Shown here piece after piece: positions 59,101 through 64,000 of a DNA stretch of 64,000 bases; positions within the stretch are counted from its first letter, which is position 1, and every line of letters starts with the position of its first letter. Location: NCBI RefSeq assembly GCF_910592395.1, contig NC_088323.1, positions 6,198,001-6,262,000 on the forward strand. The letters are read 5' to 3'. The notes below the pieces were generated by a model that had not been told where the DNA came from, did no database searches, and worked only from the letters and a program-made list of their open reading frames with translations. Source of the DNA: Lineus longissimus (taxonomy: Eukaryota; Nemertea; Pilidiophora; Heteronemertea; Lineidae). A program made the position numbers and the translations under genes.

Positions 59101-62100
59101 GGTCCAATCGGAGCAGAACTTTTTGGGCCTACATCCATATGTCTGACCCCACAGGTGAAACTGGCACCTGAGGGAATCATTTTCACTCCTTAACATAAAA
59201 AACAAATCAATAGTCGATGAAATTCATGAAAGAAATAACATGGGAAATCAGCAGTGCTTGTCCAGAGCCTGTTGCCTGACTAAGATATTCTTGTGATAGC
59301 TGTTGCTATTTGTTGCATAATATCAATATCCTTTTCAGAGGAAACACCAAAGACTAAAGATTCGTCAAAGGAACTTAAAACTTGGAAGGGGAAAGTTGTG
59401 AAGAGTTTCAAGCGGTTGGGTTCTGCGTCGGACACGCTCGCACTGGCTCACCATGAAGCCGACCTCGACGAAACTGAGGAAGAAGTCCGACAGACGTTTG
59501 GGGTTCCGCTGGCTTTATGTCCTCCCTCAACCTTCAGTGAGGTGAGTTTGGGCCTGGATTCTGAGTTCTCCTGCTTTATCAAGTATTGATATTTTGTAGT
59601 ATAGACATTATGTACCGAATTCAGTCTCCAAAAACGATTTTGAGTAAATACAAACCCCTTTGTAAACTAGTTCACTCCTCGTGTACATCTCCACTTATAC
59701 TGTTGCTTTGTAGTATACACTTACGATTATCATTTCTGGATTGTGTGGGAACCTTCTAAAACATTTGTCCCAAGTTGGTTGTTCTAGGACAGAGCCCCTA
59801 CCAGAGTGGGGGGATAAGTTCACTTTACTCGAAAACTTAATTTCTTCTCTTGTTTTCAGTTTATTCCCCTGGTGGTAGAGTTGTGCACTACGATAATCGA
59901 AGTGAAGGGACTGGAGTACACTGGTATCTACCGCATTCCCGGTAATAGTGCCACAGTCAATATGCTACAAGATGAATTGAATAGGGTAAATATTCCTCTT
60001 AGATTCATAGTAATTCTCCCCAGCCCTTTTGTCATCGCTCATTTCTTAACTTTTTTGATGCAGAAAGGATAACGTTGCCTTTGAAAAGTCTTCCCATACC
60101 TGATAACTCTTCAGAATGAAATGTGTAAAGTTCGATATTCACCAACGTGTCGTCTTCTGCAGGGTTTAGATCAAGTGAACGTGGAGAATGAGAAGTGGCT
60201 GGACATCAACGCCGTCGGTAGTCTGCTCAAGAGTTTCCTTAGACAGCTCCCTGAGCCGCTAATAACATATGGTAAGCAGAACAAGGCAGATAACATGGCC
60301 GCCCTCACCAATATCTGTCCTTATATAGAAGTCTCAAATCTGTGCATGAATATTGAGTATCAATTTTTTGGTCTCAGACTTAGTTTTCTCTCTGGCTCGT
60401 AGATAGAGATAACCTTCCGGCCAGAAACGTTGACGTCCGTGACGATATTGTGTCCAACCCTCATGTGCATTCAGTGCTCCCATATCCAAGTTTCCAGCCT
60501 TTTCCAGTATCATAACTTATCAAATTTTTTATGTTGTTTTGCAGAATTGTACAATATGTTTATCCAAGCGAACCGTATTGATAATCCAGAGAAGCGGATG
60601 TTGAACCTGAAGAGATTAATACACGAACTGCCCGAGACGCACTTTGAGACGTTCAAGCATCTAGCTCAACATCTCAACACTGTCGCTGCCCATGGACAGT
60701 ACAATAAGGTCAGTATGGTTCAGTGTTCTTGTAATAGGGGGCAGTTGATTTCAACTTGGGGGTTCTAGTTGATGGCGTACTAATCGTGTGTTAAAAAAAA
60801 ACATAAGAGAAGATCAGTAGCATATTTTTAGAGCATCGGGCTATAATCAGATTTGGATATATCTTTCTGCTTGGCCTGGGCCAAAGTTAAAAATATTCCT
60901 CATCTTTCATGAATTCCTTCTCTTCTTACAGATGGACGCCAAGAATCTGGCCATCGTGTTCGGGCCGACGCTCATCCGCAATGTGAGCGAGGATCGTGTT
61001 GCCATGGTAGCGGACATGTCAGATCAGTGTCGGATTATAGAGAGCATAATAACTCATGTAAGTTAGGATCACCAGTGATGAGGAATGCAACATTTTCGAT
61101 TTTGGAGGATTTCAGGGTTTTTTTCCCTCATGAAAAGGCTTATTCACTTGACAGCAGAAATTGAAAGATCTATTCTTCAGCACTCCGTAGAAGTTTGCAC
61201 TTTTGAAATTTGACAAAAACTAAGCGATTTTGAGGCAAACTTTGCAAGTTGGGGTAGTTCCAAGGACTGCACTTCACATGAAAAGATATTGTCAATTTCT
61301 TTTGCTTGAGGCAGTCTATGTACTGTTATAATTACAATTTCAGAACGACTGGTTCTTCAGTTCATGGGATGTTGACAATGAGATCCCCTTGGACAATGGA
61401 GGGGAAGATCATCCACCGTCCGCTACCACACAGACCATGGTTGCTGATGGTAAGTTTCCTATCAGCGCCTTGCATACGAGTGAGTTTTGTTGATGCAACC
61501 TGTGGCAATTATTGTTGCAATGAAAAGATCACTTGTCTGCGGGTAAAATTGGTAATTGCTGGGTGTGATATTGACCGCATGTCGCAGCGATCACTGATAG
61601 TAACATCTTGAACTTATTTTTGCTAACAATTTGTTAGAAACATTTATCAGAGAAAGCTCTGTATCTAAATTATGTTCTGATCTTTCAGAGGGTGGTCTGA
61701 ACCTAAAGGAACTGGTCGCCACCATCGTCCAGGCAGCTAATAAGAAGCTTCAGGAGCGTGATGCGAGGGAAGCAGCGAACGGCGGACCCCAGACGACGTT
61801 CACCCTGTTCGGGGAAAGGAACATCGACGAAGAAGTCTCAAAACGGAAATATCAGGAACGGAATATTGACGAGGAGGTGTCAAAACGGAAAGATACGGTT
61901 AAAGTCGAGGCAACGTCAACAGTTACTGCGACGACGACAACAACGAAGGAGACGGAGAGTCGAAAAACTGAGATCTCAACGCGTGAGGGAATTTTTACGG
62001 CGAAGATGGTGTTTCTGCAGGGGCGGCAGGCTTCTGAGAGTTCACTTTCTGAAGATGTTCTCTCTGATCCTGGTTTATCCTCCAGCCAATCAACGCAGAG

Positions 62101-63802
62101 TTTTCAGGGCCGGTTTGGCCGATTTCAGAACACTGCCTTACCAGGGCGCTTAACTTTAGGGGATAATCAGTTTCCGCGGCGGCATTCCGAAGAGATTGTG
62201 CTTGATCGGCATCCGTCGCCGGATAACCGGACTTCGACGAGTAGTTTTGAGTCGGCGGTGTCGGTGCAGGAGCAGCAGAGACAAAAAGATATCTCTCGGT
62301 TTCGGAAAGCGGAGTCGGAGGGCGCTGCTAGCGAGAAACGCATGTTAGATAAACAATGGGTCGAAAAAGAATTACGGAAAACTCAAGAGGAGATAGAGGA
62401 AGATGAAGACTGCCTTGAAGATTTTATCGGCAATACAAACAAGATTTCTCGGAAGATTTCCGATTTCACGAGCCGCATGGACTCGAATAATCAAGGGGAT
62501 TCCAGGTCGGTCACCTCGGATTACTCAACTATGTCCTCGACGAAAGAGGTCGCTCCTAACAGCAGCCAATCGGATTATTCTAGTAACGCCTCGACTGCCA
62601 GTTCGATTTGGAAACCAACCTTACCGCCACCACCTGATAAAAATCGCAGTCACTCTCTGACAAATTTGAACAACAACAGTGGTTCTATGGACACCAGTTT
62701 AAAAGGCGGGAAATTCTTCGCCGTGAAAATTAAACCTATGAAACAGGAGGTAGACAAAACAGATAACATTACTCGGAGTTTGCCGACAGACTCTTCGGAA
62801 CCGTCATCGTCGCAGCAATCTAGTCGGAAAGGTCGTTCCGTCAATTTCAAAGTGGGTGGGGAGGATATGTCCCCAGAGGATAAGTGTACTCTTTCCCGCG
62901 CCGGTTCTCTGCGGCGTGGCTCTTTAGACTCTCTGAGAGACTTTTACGAAAAGAACGAGTACACTGCATCCTTTGCTTCAAGTAGTTCGGAGGATGGTTC
63001 CGATCTTTTGACTAGTTTGACAACGACTTTCGATCAAAAGCTGCGGATTTTGCTCGATCCGAAATTTAAATTAGACACGTCTGGTGGTGGCATCGTGGGA
63101 CTTGCTACAGCTAAACACGAGGATATTGCGCAGAAAATCAAAGATGTCAATTCTAATAGTGTAAACGTTGAGGAGAAGGGAAACGGCCACAAACGAGGAT
63201 TTCAGGATCCGAGTTTGCACCGGTTCGCTTCCGACTCGAAAGTGGGGATTGCGTCGCGTTTTGAACGCCCAGAACTTGAAATACCCGATAGTGTTCTTCA
63301 GAAACACCACCGGGAAATTCCGCCCGAGGGGAGAAAAACTCGAATGGGGAAAGTGAAGGCCTTTGTGTCAAAGGTGGAAAAATCGGACTCCTTCCCAAAG
63401 TCACATGAAGCCCCCTTAGGGGAAAGTTCTATGGGGGCGGTCGCAACTGTGATGTCTGATCCAGGTCTTGCGGCAGCAAAATGTAAGTCTGCTTCCCCGC
63501 CAGTGCGGCGCAAAAATGCGTCTAGTTTACGCAAGCGGCGCCACACTGTGGGGGGAATTCGTGACTTTGAGGATGTGATGACAATGATACGTGAACAGGA
63601 ACCGAAGCCTGTGCGAAAAACGTCAACATCGGCGTGGGATCGTCTGCAACCGGGGGGTAGAACTGGTGCGGGAAATCTTGTTACACAAGAACGGACAGTA
63701 CAGTCGTGGATACAGCAAGAGAGATTACGTAGTAGCTCCTCGGATGTCAGTCAAGCGTCATCTGATGGTCGAGGCCCGAAGAGGTGCGAGAGTGGCGTGT
63801 AG
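32095..63802 (+). CDS. ARHGAP21: ARHGAP21/ARHGAP23-like Rho GTPase-activating protein (PDZ-PH-RhoGAP)
   Basis: 17 exons (32095-32145, 41028-41156, 46755-46975, 47117-49056, 50007-50246, 57011-57161, 57560-57614, 57989-58198, 58427-58627, 58867-59044, 59339-59541, 59860-59985, 60163-60271, 60545-60708, 60932-61057, 61344-61449, 61689-63802) join without a frame break into 2107 residues. Human ARHGAP21 is about 1950. PDZ spans about residues 34-150 ([48 protein letters not shown]). PH spans about 957-1066 ([29 protein letters not shown]). RhoGAP spans about 1176-1368, with the catalytic Arg in GIYRIPGN (about 1218) and the [11 protein letters not shown] motif. The C-terminal part has KRRHTVGG, seen in the family. 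Relatives accelerate GTP hydrolysis on Cdc42/RhoA at Golgi and cell junctions; this role is family-based. A DIRS element lies in the intron before exon 6. ARHGAP21 and 23 arose from one ancestral gene, so the symbol is approximate. Confidence 0.95.
35930..36290 (+). mobile_element. tRNA-derived SINE
   Basis: Has a pol III A box TGGTGTAGTGG at 35941-35951 and B box GGTTTGATTCC at 35990-36000, spaced as in a tRNA gene. It is followed by a non-tRNA body; the 3' boundary near the ATGATGATGAG tract at about 36280 is uncertain. The cloverleaf is not that of a functional tRNA. Confidence 0.7.
38495..38644 (+). CDS. ARHGAP21: ARHGAP21/23-like alternative 5' or cassette exon
   Basis: 150 nt open in phase 0 and ending at CAG/GTAAGC, so it joins the PDZ exon at 41028 in frame. 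Possible acceptor TTTCGTAG ends at 38494; the CGCAG at 38482 would bring in a stop. An in-frame ATG at 38540 would give [20 protein letters not shown] as a basic N-terminus if the exon is instead a promoter-proximal first exon. ARHGAP21 and ARHGAP23 of vertebrates differ at this point too. Basic residues ([20 protein letters not shown]) suggest membrane or nuclear targeting, by inference. Confidence 0.55.
38851..38866. repeat. Poly-G tract (16 G)
   Basis: Sixteen G in a row inside the intron. Confidence 0.9.
39488..39895. repeat. Pair of about 80-bp direct repeats
   Basis: Segments 39488-39566 and 39817-39894 are almost identical (GACTTTAGGCAAAGTGCCTT, CCCACACCGTGTTGGAACAT, CCAAGTATAAAAGTCGAGA) with offset 329 nt. 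Both contain a TATAAAAG sequence. The second copy runs into the dispersed repeat listed at 39896-40036. Confidence 0.92.
39896..40036. repeat. Dispersed intronic repeat, copy 1
   Basis: Contains CCGTAGATCTTTG, GAGGCATTTTTTGCAAG, GGCAGTTCCAAGG and GTGTCACATCCCT-like sequence; related segments lie near 46540-46690 and 61145-61275. Confidence 0.7.
41028..41156 (+). CDS. ARHGAP21: ARHGAP21/23-like exon 2: start of PDZ
   Basis: Acceptor TATCATTTCAG at 41017-41027, donor GTAAGT. 43 codons: NKENQPGG then the PDZ carboxylate-binding region [18 protein letters not shown], very close to the family sequence [16 protein letters not shown]. Phase 0 in and out. Confidence 0.95.
43393..43413. repeat. Poly-C tract (21 C)
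   Basis: Twenty-one C in a row within the intron; produces Pro-repeat frames that are artefacts. Confidence 0.9.
46540..46690. repeat. Dispersed intronic repeat, copy 2
   Basis: Contains GAGGCATATTATGCAAG, TTGGGGCAGTTCCCAA and GTGTCACATCCCT, in the same order as copy 1 at 39896-40036. It ends about 65 nt before the exon at 46755. Confidence 0.7.
46755..46975 (+). CDS. ARHGAP21: ARHGAP21/23-like exon 3: PDZ body
   Basis: Acceptor TATCGTTGCAG, donor GTGAGA. Codes [20 protein letters not shown] and [20 protein letters not shown], the central PDZ strands and helix, close to human ARHGAP21. Ends two bases into a Ser codon. Confidence 0.96.
47117..49056 (+). CDS. ARHGAP21: ARHGAP21/23-like exon 4: end of PDZ and Ser-rich linker
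   Basis: Acceptor TTATATTTACAG, donor GTAAGT. 1940 nt. Begins [20 protein letters not shown] (last PDZ strand, conserved), then about 620 residues of Ser/Pro/Thr-rich disordered linker with [10 protein letters not shown] and SFEVG-type short linear motifs. Leaves one base of a Phe codon. Confidence 0.95.
49057..50006. other. ARHGAP21/23-like intron 4
   Basis: About 950 bp; I see nothing in it beyond ordinary intron sequence. Confidence 0.6.
50007..50246 (+). CDS. ARHGAP21: ARHGAP21/23-like exon 5: Ser-rich linker
   Basis: Acceptor TTTTATCCAG, donor GTAGGA. 240 nt coding [20 protein letters not shown] and then [20 protein letters not shown]. Leaves one base of a Gly codon, completed at 57011 on the far side of the DIRS element. 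Confidence 0.92.
50638..50809 (+). repeat. DIRS left inverted terminal repeat
   Basis: 172 nt from ACTTACCTATGGAACAC to TTTACTCTTG. Matches the reverse complement of 56726-56897 at all but one position (TATTCAGTC versus TATTTAGTC). The outer 17 nt (50621-50637) are left-specific. Confidence 0.95.
51105..53039 (+). CDS. DIRS ORF1, gag-like, possibly frameshifted at its 3' end
   Basis: 645 codons including the stop, from ATG 51105 to TAA 53037. Ser/Pro-rich and low in similarity to known proteins, as is usual for DIRS ORF1, whose product is thought to be gag-like. The true start is uncertain, since the first 30 residues are hydrophobic and could be upstream read-through. The segment [18 protein letters not shown] and a helical region near the end look conserved. 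After about 52925 the natural continuation appears to lie in the frame beginning at position 2 mod 3, where RRDAALGSL is encoded and runs to TGA at 53156-53158, overlapping ORF2. This suggests one indel in this copy. Confidence 0.75.
   Translation: MFSFPLIIASFLSYLGFPVFLLSLVPFFIWRTPPTASFVSPQRNASGGGKRAAKTPKPSSGSVSGHITRRSSKPPATTPSVSRVPVPAAAAKDAGSDIINVCGPKGDLHPISLQGFNIPRTSGNLPVPLSSAPPSTSPLYPREHPASGPPIAVPVTDAGSRFSVTEDSTGGFSQSLLRNNPSPHGHSRVGPDLITPPPKRHASSVTAFPPSVPPSKRASGSSIPAKELRAFPVSDFVLPEMQAPSYVGQPLGWNQPEVPPPPRSRGVVPMERATQRGHLNSGSEYGNLPLPEDPFARTYGFQGSLMRSPSPQPPVVERSRTSGPEPESGQQLSQLIQMVAGLSDRLSHLEQGSGSSGAPGPIGYPPSDSSILEEFSENESSQPGYRSPNQEELSPEEASILSDMRTLRSLIRAYLPQDLCPTPPELPALSTPTFSLWGQEVDPNPQVSQGSTRALEFLPPSPSVLAVSELFERTIRDSQGAHQRTSIPVLPAVGPEAWCKPGKLFTAQLPPVRQYRADYYRVSSAGCPAAASTSILKDDVQLDQLVPRVTSSSAYRDLRAQEGLAKNTLAVLSYAEHTNLALARSLKDNESLSDDTKSLVTSLSHSINTLLRCPPRLQQIASYSVETPHWALSMSSDPSSWKGP
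53124..55262 (+). CDS. DIRS ORF2: reverse transcriptase, RNase H, methyltransferase-like
   Basis: ATG at 53124 is the first AUG of the frame; the frame itself is open from about 53040. RT motifs run from about [25 protein letters not shown] (catalytic Asp) to YLDDWLL at 53808-53828 (catalytic Asp pair). RNase H has [29 protein letters not shown] and NILADALSR with the D-E-D-D residues in place. The region after RNase H ([18 protein letters not shown] to [17 protein letters not shown]) corresponds to the Dam-like methyltransferase region seen in many DIRS elements; a canonical DPPY motif is not obvious. The end of the frame overlaps the recombinase frame. Confidence 0.92.
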   Translation: MPPLRHRGPRGDSPLLSPPGRKKEPTPVVGGRLQKFADIWDDWCPKGSPVPNMLRYGVKLDFNRTPPTTIYPTPVQPPKDPVKASALQAEVATLLEKQAIQVLQDPCSPGFYSHVFLVPKKAGTWRLIIDLSRLNTFLNVPHFKMETTRSIATAIQPNDWAVSMDLMDAYLHVPIHPDYQHFLRFHYEGKTYQFRALPFGLASAPLIFTMIVTAFVAPFHVMGFKLHHYLDDWLLRCKSRELLLQQLQVLKQKVVSAGWIINETKSEFIPSQDFVYVGVRFLTAIGKMLPPLDRIKKSLHLVAEFRGRTQAPARRCLSLLGLLNSAADQIPLGRLYMRPIQMFLMSLWKPHRDPLDKLVLIPQYLLKNVWNFWESETRLQSGVDLAPPPPEVSLFTDASLLGWGAHLNNGDMSIRGLWTREETILPINILEMKAVLLAVRALSLRLKNRRVTLFSDNSTVVAYVRRQGGTKSGILCQLTWELYHLCADLGVSICARHIPGNRNILADALSRQNKLVQTEWTLHQEIVDELCRLWQSPKVDLFATRLNNRLPIYYSPLPDEEALEVDSLTASWVGLNAYAFPPLPLIQPVLNKILTSHPVRITLIAPCWPNQAWFPALLELLIDHPRSLPTWKHLLWHPLGRCYHQNPGFFKFHAWNLSSCISTREAFRTSLSSACPHLKGGLPLMCIKESGLPSLPGAGRTELIRSLPLYTD
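55046..56152 (+). CDS. DIRS ORF3: tyrosine recombinase
   Basis: The frame from ATG 55046 ([10 protein letters not shown]) gives 368 residues and overlaps ORF2 by 217 nt in another frame; the open frame actually reaches back to 53240. N-terminal SAM-like region to about residue 110, then the catalytic domain: Arg in [12 protein letters not shown], His-x-x-Arg in [12 protein letters not shown], His/Trp and Tyr in [13 protein letters not shown] (Tyr codon at 56075). All catalytic residues are present. Role: resolves the circular cDNA intermediate and integrates it. Translation probably needs re-initiation or another mechanism, unknown here. Confidence 0.92.
   Translation: MLPPEPWIFQVSRLELIQLHLHQRGFSDIAVKRMSAPQRGSTLDVYQGKWSTFTSWCRENGVNPISPSIYRLVDFLIELFTERQLSVTAIKGYKSAIASTLRVLSTWDLRWEDQITPLFRGMLLERPRPVHNTPKWDLAVVLKVLMRHPFEPMSISSMKYLTLKTVFLVALATAQRRSELHALSFKKLAFREGGEVILAFIPGFLAKNQGPAASRPPVTIPSLSGTISYDLPDRTLCPVRALKFYINRTKPPGIRQGRERLFLSYKEGNKREIAAATISRWIVETIRLSYNTLKTSSDLRALANISAHEVRALATSWANYRGVALQEVVSAACWSNHSTFSRFYLRDVSSLVDGMHTIGPIVSAGHVV
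56581..56678 (+). repeat. DIRS internal complementary region (ICR)
   Basis: 98 nt. Its reverse complement equals the right end (56881-56937) followed directly by the left end (50622-50662), as in the DIRS rolling-circle model where the ICR serves as template for completing the ends. It carries GTGTTCCATAGGTAAGT at one end and the inverse at the other, so it can fold. Confidence 0.95.
56726..56897 (-). repeat. DIRS right inverted terminal repeat
   Basis: 172 nt, reverse complement of the left repeat at 171 of 172 positions. The outer 41 nt (56898-56938) are right-specific and reappear in the ICR. Confidence 0.95.
57011..57161 (+). CDS. ARHGAP21: ARHGAP21/23-like exon 6
   Basis: Acceptor TTTCATCAACCAG, donor GTAAGT. 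Codes [20 protein letters not shown] and on to [14 protein letters not shown]. The first two bases complete the Gly codon of exon 5. Lies 73 nt downstream of the DIRS right border. Confidence 0.93.
57162..57559. other. ARHGAP21/23-like intron 6
   Basis: Ordinary intron; the ORF seen over 57343-57531 is not supported as coding. Confidence 0.6.
57560..57614 (+). CDS. ARHGAP21: ARHGAP21/23-like exon 7 (55 nt)
   Basis: Acceptor TTTGATTTCAG, donor GTAAGT. Codes [18 protein letters not shown]. The first G completes a Pro codon. Confidence 0.9.
57989..58198 (+). CDS. ARHGAP21: ARHGAP21/23-like exon 8: PH domain, first half
   Basis: Acceptor TTATTTTCCAG, donor GTAGGT. 70 codons: [14 protein letters not shown], then [20 protein letters not shown] and [20 protein letters not shown], the first PH strands. 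Phase 0 in and out. Confidence 0.95.
58427..58627 (+). CDS. ARHGAP21: ARHGAP21/23-like exon 9: PH domain, second half
   Basis: Acceptor TTGTTATTTTTAG, donor GTGAGG. 67 codons: [46 protein letters not shown], covering the last strands and C-terminal helix with the invariant Trp. Phase 0. Confidence 0.96.
58681..58803 (+). CDS. ARHGAP21: ARHGAP21/23-like possible cassette exon
   Basis: Bounded by GGCAG and GTAGCT, 123 nt open in phase 0 on both sides, so including or skipping it preserves frame. Codes [20 protein letters not shown] and on to SHQEPK. The flanking introns would be only 53 and 63 nt, much shorter than others in the gene, and the acceptor tract is weak, so it may instead be retained-intron sequence or chance. 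Confidence 0.3.
58867..59044 (+). CDS. ARHGAP21: ARHGAP21/23-like exon 10: linker after PH
   Basis: Acceptor CGATGTTTTAG, donor GTAATT. 59 codons plus one base: [20 protein letters not shown], ending [12 protein letters not shown]. Basic linker between PH and RhoGAP. Confidence 0.92.
59339..59541 (+). CDS. ARHGAP21: ARHGAP21/23-like exon 11: into RhoGAP
   Basis: Acceptor ATCCTTTTCAG, donor GTGAGT. Codes [20 protein letters not shown] and then [19 protein letters not shown], the start of the GAP fold. Confidence 0.95.
59860..59985 (+). CDS. ARHGAP21: ARHGAP21/23-like exon 12: RhoGAP arginine finger
   Basis: Acceptor CTTGTTTTCAG, donor GTAAAT. 42 codons: [20 protein letters not shown] then [20 protein letters not shown]. 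The Arg of YRIPGN is the catalytic arginine finger, intact. Confidence 0.97.
60163..60271 (+). CDS. ARHGAP21: ARHGAP21/23-like exon 13: RhoGAP
   Basis: Acceptor CGTCTTCTGCAG, donor GTAAGC. Codes [27 protein letters not shown], including the conserved LKSFLRxLPEPL helix. Confidence 0.97.
60545..60708 (+). CDS. ARHGAP21: ARHGAP21/23-like exon 14: RhoGAP
   Basis: Acceptor TGTTGTTTTGCAG, donor GTCAGT. Codes [20 protein letters not shown] and [20 protein letters not shown], matching the ELYxxFIxANRIxDP region of ARHGAP21. Confidence 0.97.
60932..61057 (+). CDS. ARHGAP21: ARHGAP21/23-like exon 15: RhoGAP
   Basis: Acceptor TTCTCTTCTTACAG, donor GTAAGT. Codes [20 protein letters not shown] then [15 protein letters not shown], containing the [10 protein letters not shown] signature whose Asn/Pro region contacts the GTPase. 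Confidence 0.97.
61145..61275. repeat. Dispersed intronic repeat, copy 3
   Basis: Contains ACAGCAGAAATTGAAAGATC, CACTCCGTAGAAG, TTTTGAGGCAAACTTTGCAA and GGGGTAGTTCCAAGG in the order of copy 1 (39896-40036). Falls in the intron between exons 15 and 16. Confidence 0.7.
61344..61449 (+). CDS. ARHGAP21: ARHGAP21/23-like exon 16
   Basis: Acceptor ATTACAATTTCAG, donor GTAAGT. Codes [20 protein letters not shown], following the conserved DWFF after the GAP fold, then an acidic stretch. Confidence 0.95.
61689..63802 (+). CDS. ARHGAP21: ARHGAP21/23-like terminal exon: disordered C-terminus
   Basis: Acceptor GTTCTGATCTTTCAG; stop TAG at 63800-63802. Codes about 704 residues: [20 protein letters not shown] (conserved helix), a 14-codon tandem duplication ([11 protein letters not shown] twice), Ser-rich low-complexity sequence, [24 protein letters not shown] and SAWDRLQP near the C-terminus. 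Mostly disordered, typical of the family. Confidence 0.94.
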
Positions 63803-64000
63803 GGTCAAGTCTTAATCAAGCCAGCCTGATTGGGTTGTAAATTTGATATAAAACACTGTACATTTGTGTACAGGGAATATCAGGCTGGCTTGAGATTAGG
63901 ATCTATATTTAGCGTAAATGTGTGTTTCTTTTGTAAGGCTTCATTTCAATTTAACCCCCTAGCCCTTGAGAGGTATTTTTTGATGTGATCAAGAAAATTT
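63803..64000 (+). other. ARHGAP21/23-like 3' UTR start
   Basis: Sequence after the stop up to the window edge, with a strong hairpin at 63816-63893. No polyadenylation signal within this part that can be assigned with confidence. Confidence 0.7.
63816..63893 (+). promoter_or_regulatory. 3' UTR hairpin, perfect 15-bp stem
   Basis: TCAAGCCAGCCTGAT at 63816-63830 pairs perfectly with ATCAGGCTGGCTTGA at 63879-63893. Inside, CTGTACA (63856-63862) pairs with TGTACAG (63867-63873) across a 4-nt loop. It could be a short inverted-repeat element, a 3' UTR RNA structure, or a pre-miRNA-like fold. Confidence 0.6.

Overview
This is a metazoan nuclear window: spliced protein-coding genes with GT-AG introns, large introns, and many short inverted-repeat DNA elements, SINEs and satellites. 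The encoded proteins belong to bilaterian families, and the repeat landscape looks like that of a marine invertebrate such as a lophotrochozoan or an invertebrate deuterostome. The species cannot be fixed from the sequence alone. No prokaryotic, organellar or CRISPR feature was seen.

Two host genes lie in tandem on the + strand. From 8596 to 21381 are the last nine exons of an SRCIN1/KIAA1217 (p140Cap/Sickle tail, fly CG32809-like) adaptor gene. A conserved coiled-coil core is followed by one 2.1 kb terminal exon coding a long, low-complexity, Lys-rich and Pro-rich tail. The 5' part of this gene is not identified in the window. From 32095 to 63802 is a complete ARHGAP21/ARHGAP23-type Rho GTPase-activating gene: PDZ, then PH, then RhoGAP, with long disordered regions between and after. 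I could chain 17 coding exons with every splice phase consistent, predicting 2107 aa. There is also an alternative 5' exon and a possible cassette exon.

The largest mobile element is a nearly intact DIRS-type (tyrosine recombinase) retrotransposon at about 50621-56938. It sits in the ARHGAP21/23-like intron before the exon at 57011, in the same orientation as the host gene. It has 172-nt inverted terminal repeats differing at one base, an internal complementary region that joins the two outer ends, and reading frames for a gag-like protein, RT/RNase H/methyltransferase-like, and a tyrosine recombinase with its catalytic residues. The gag-like frame appears to change frame near its 3' end in this copy.

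The intergenic region (21.4-32.1 kb) and the large introns hold repeats. These include three TTAA-flanked MITEs (one with another TTAA element nested in it), a 2.17 kb TA-flanked composite element containing three 301-nt tandem units and a (CGT)n tract, a 23/46-nt minisatellite, a 44-nt tandem repeat, several foldback elements, tRNA-derived SINE-like segments, and a dispersed repeat present three times within introns of the ARHGAP21/23-like gene.

Both host proteins are linked by family knowledge to cortical actin and adhesion signalling (Src/Cas adaptor; Rho/Cdc42 GAP). Whether their adjacency is conserved or meaningful is unknown. I did not find a convincing wholly new system. The most distinctive observations are the DIRS insertion and its consequences for host splicing, the small symmetric exons of the SRCIN1-like gene, and the nested repeat structures.
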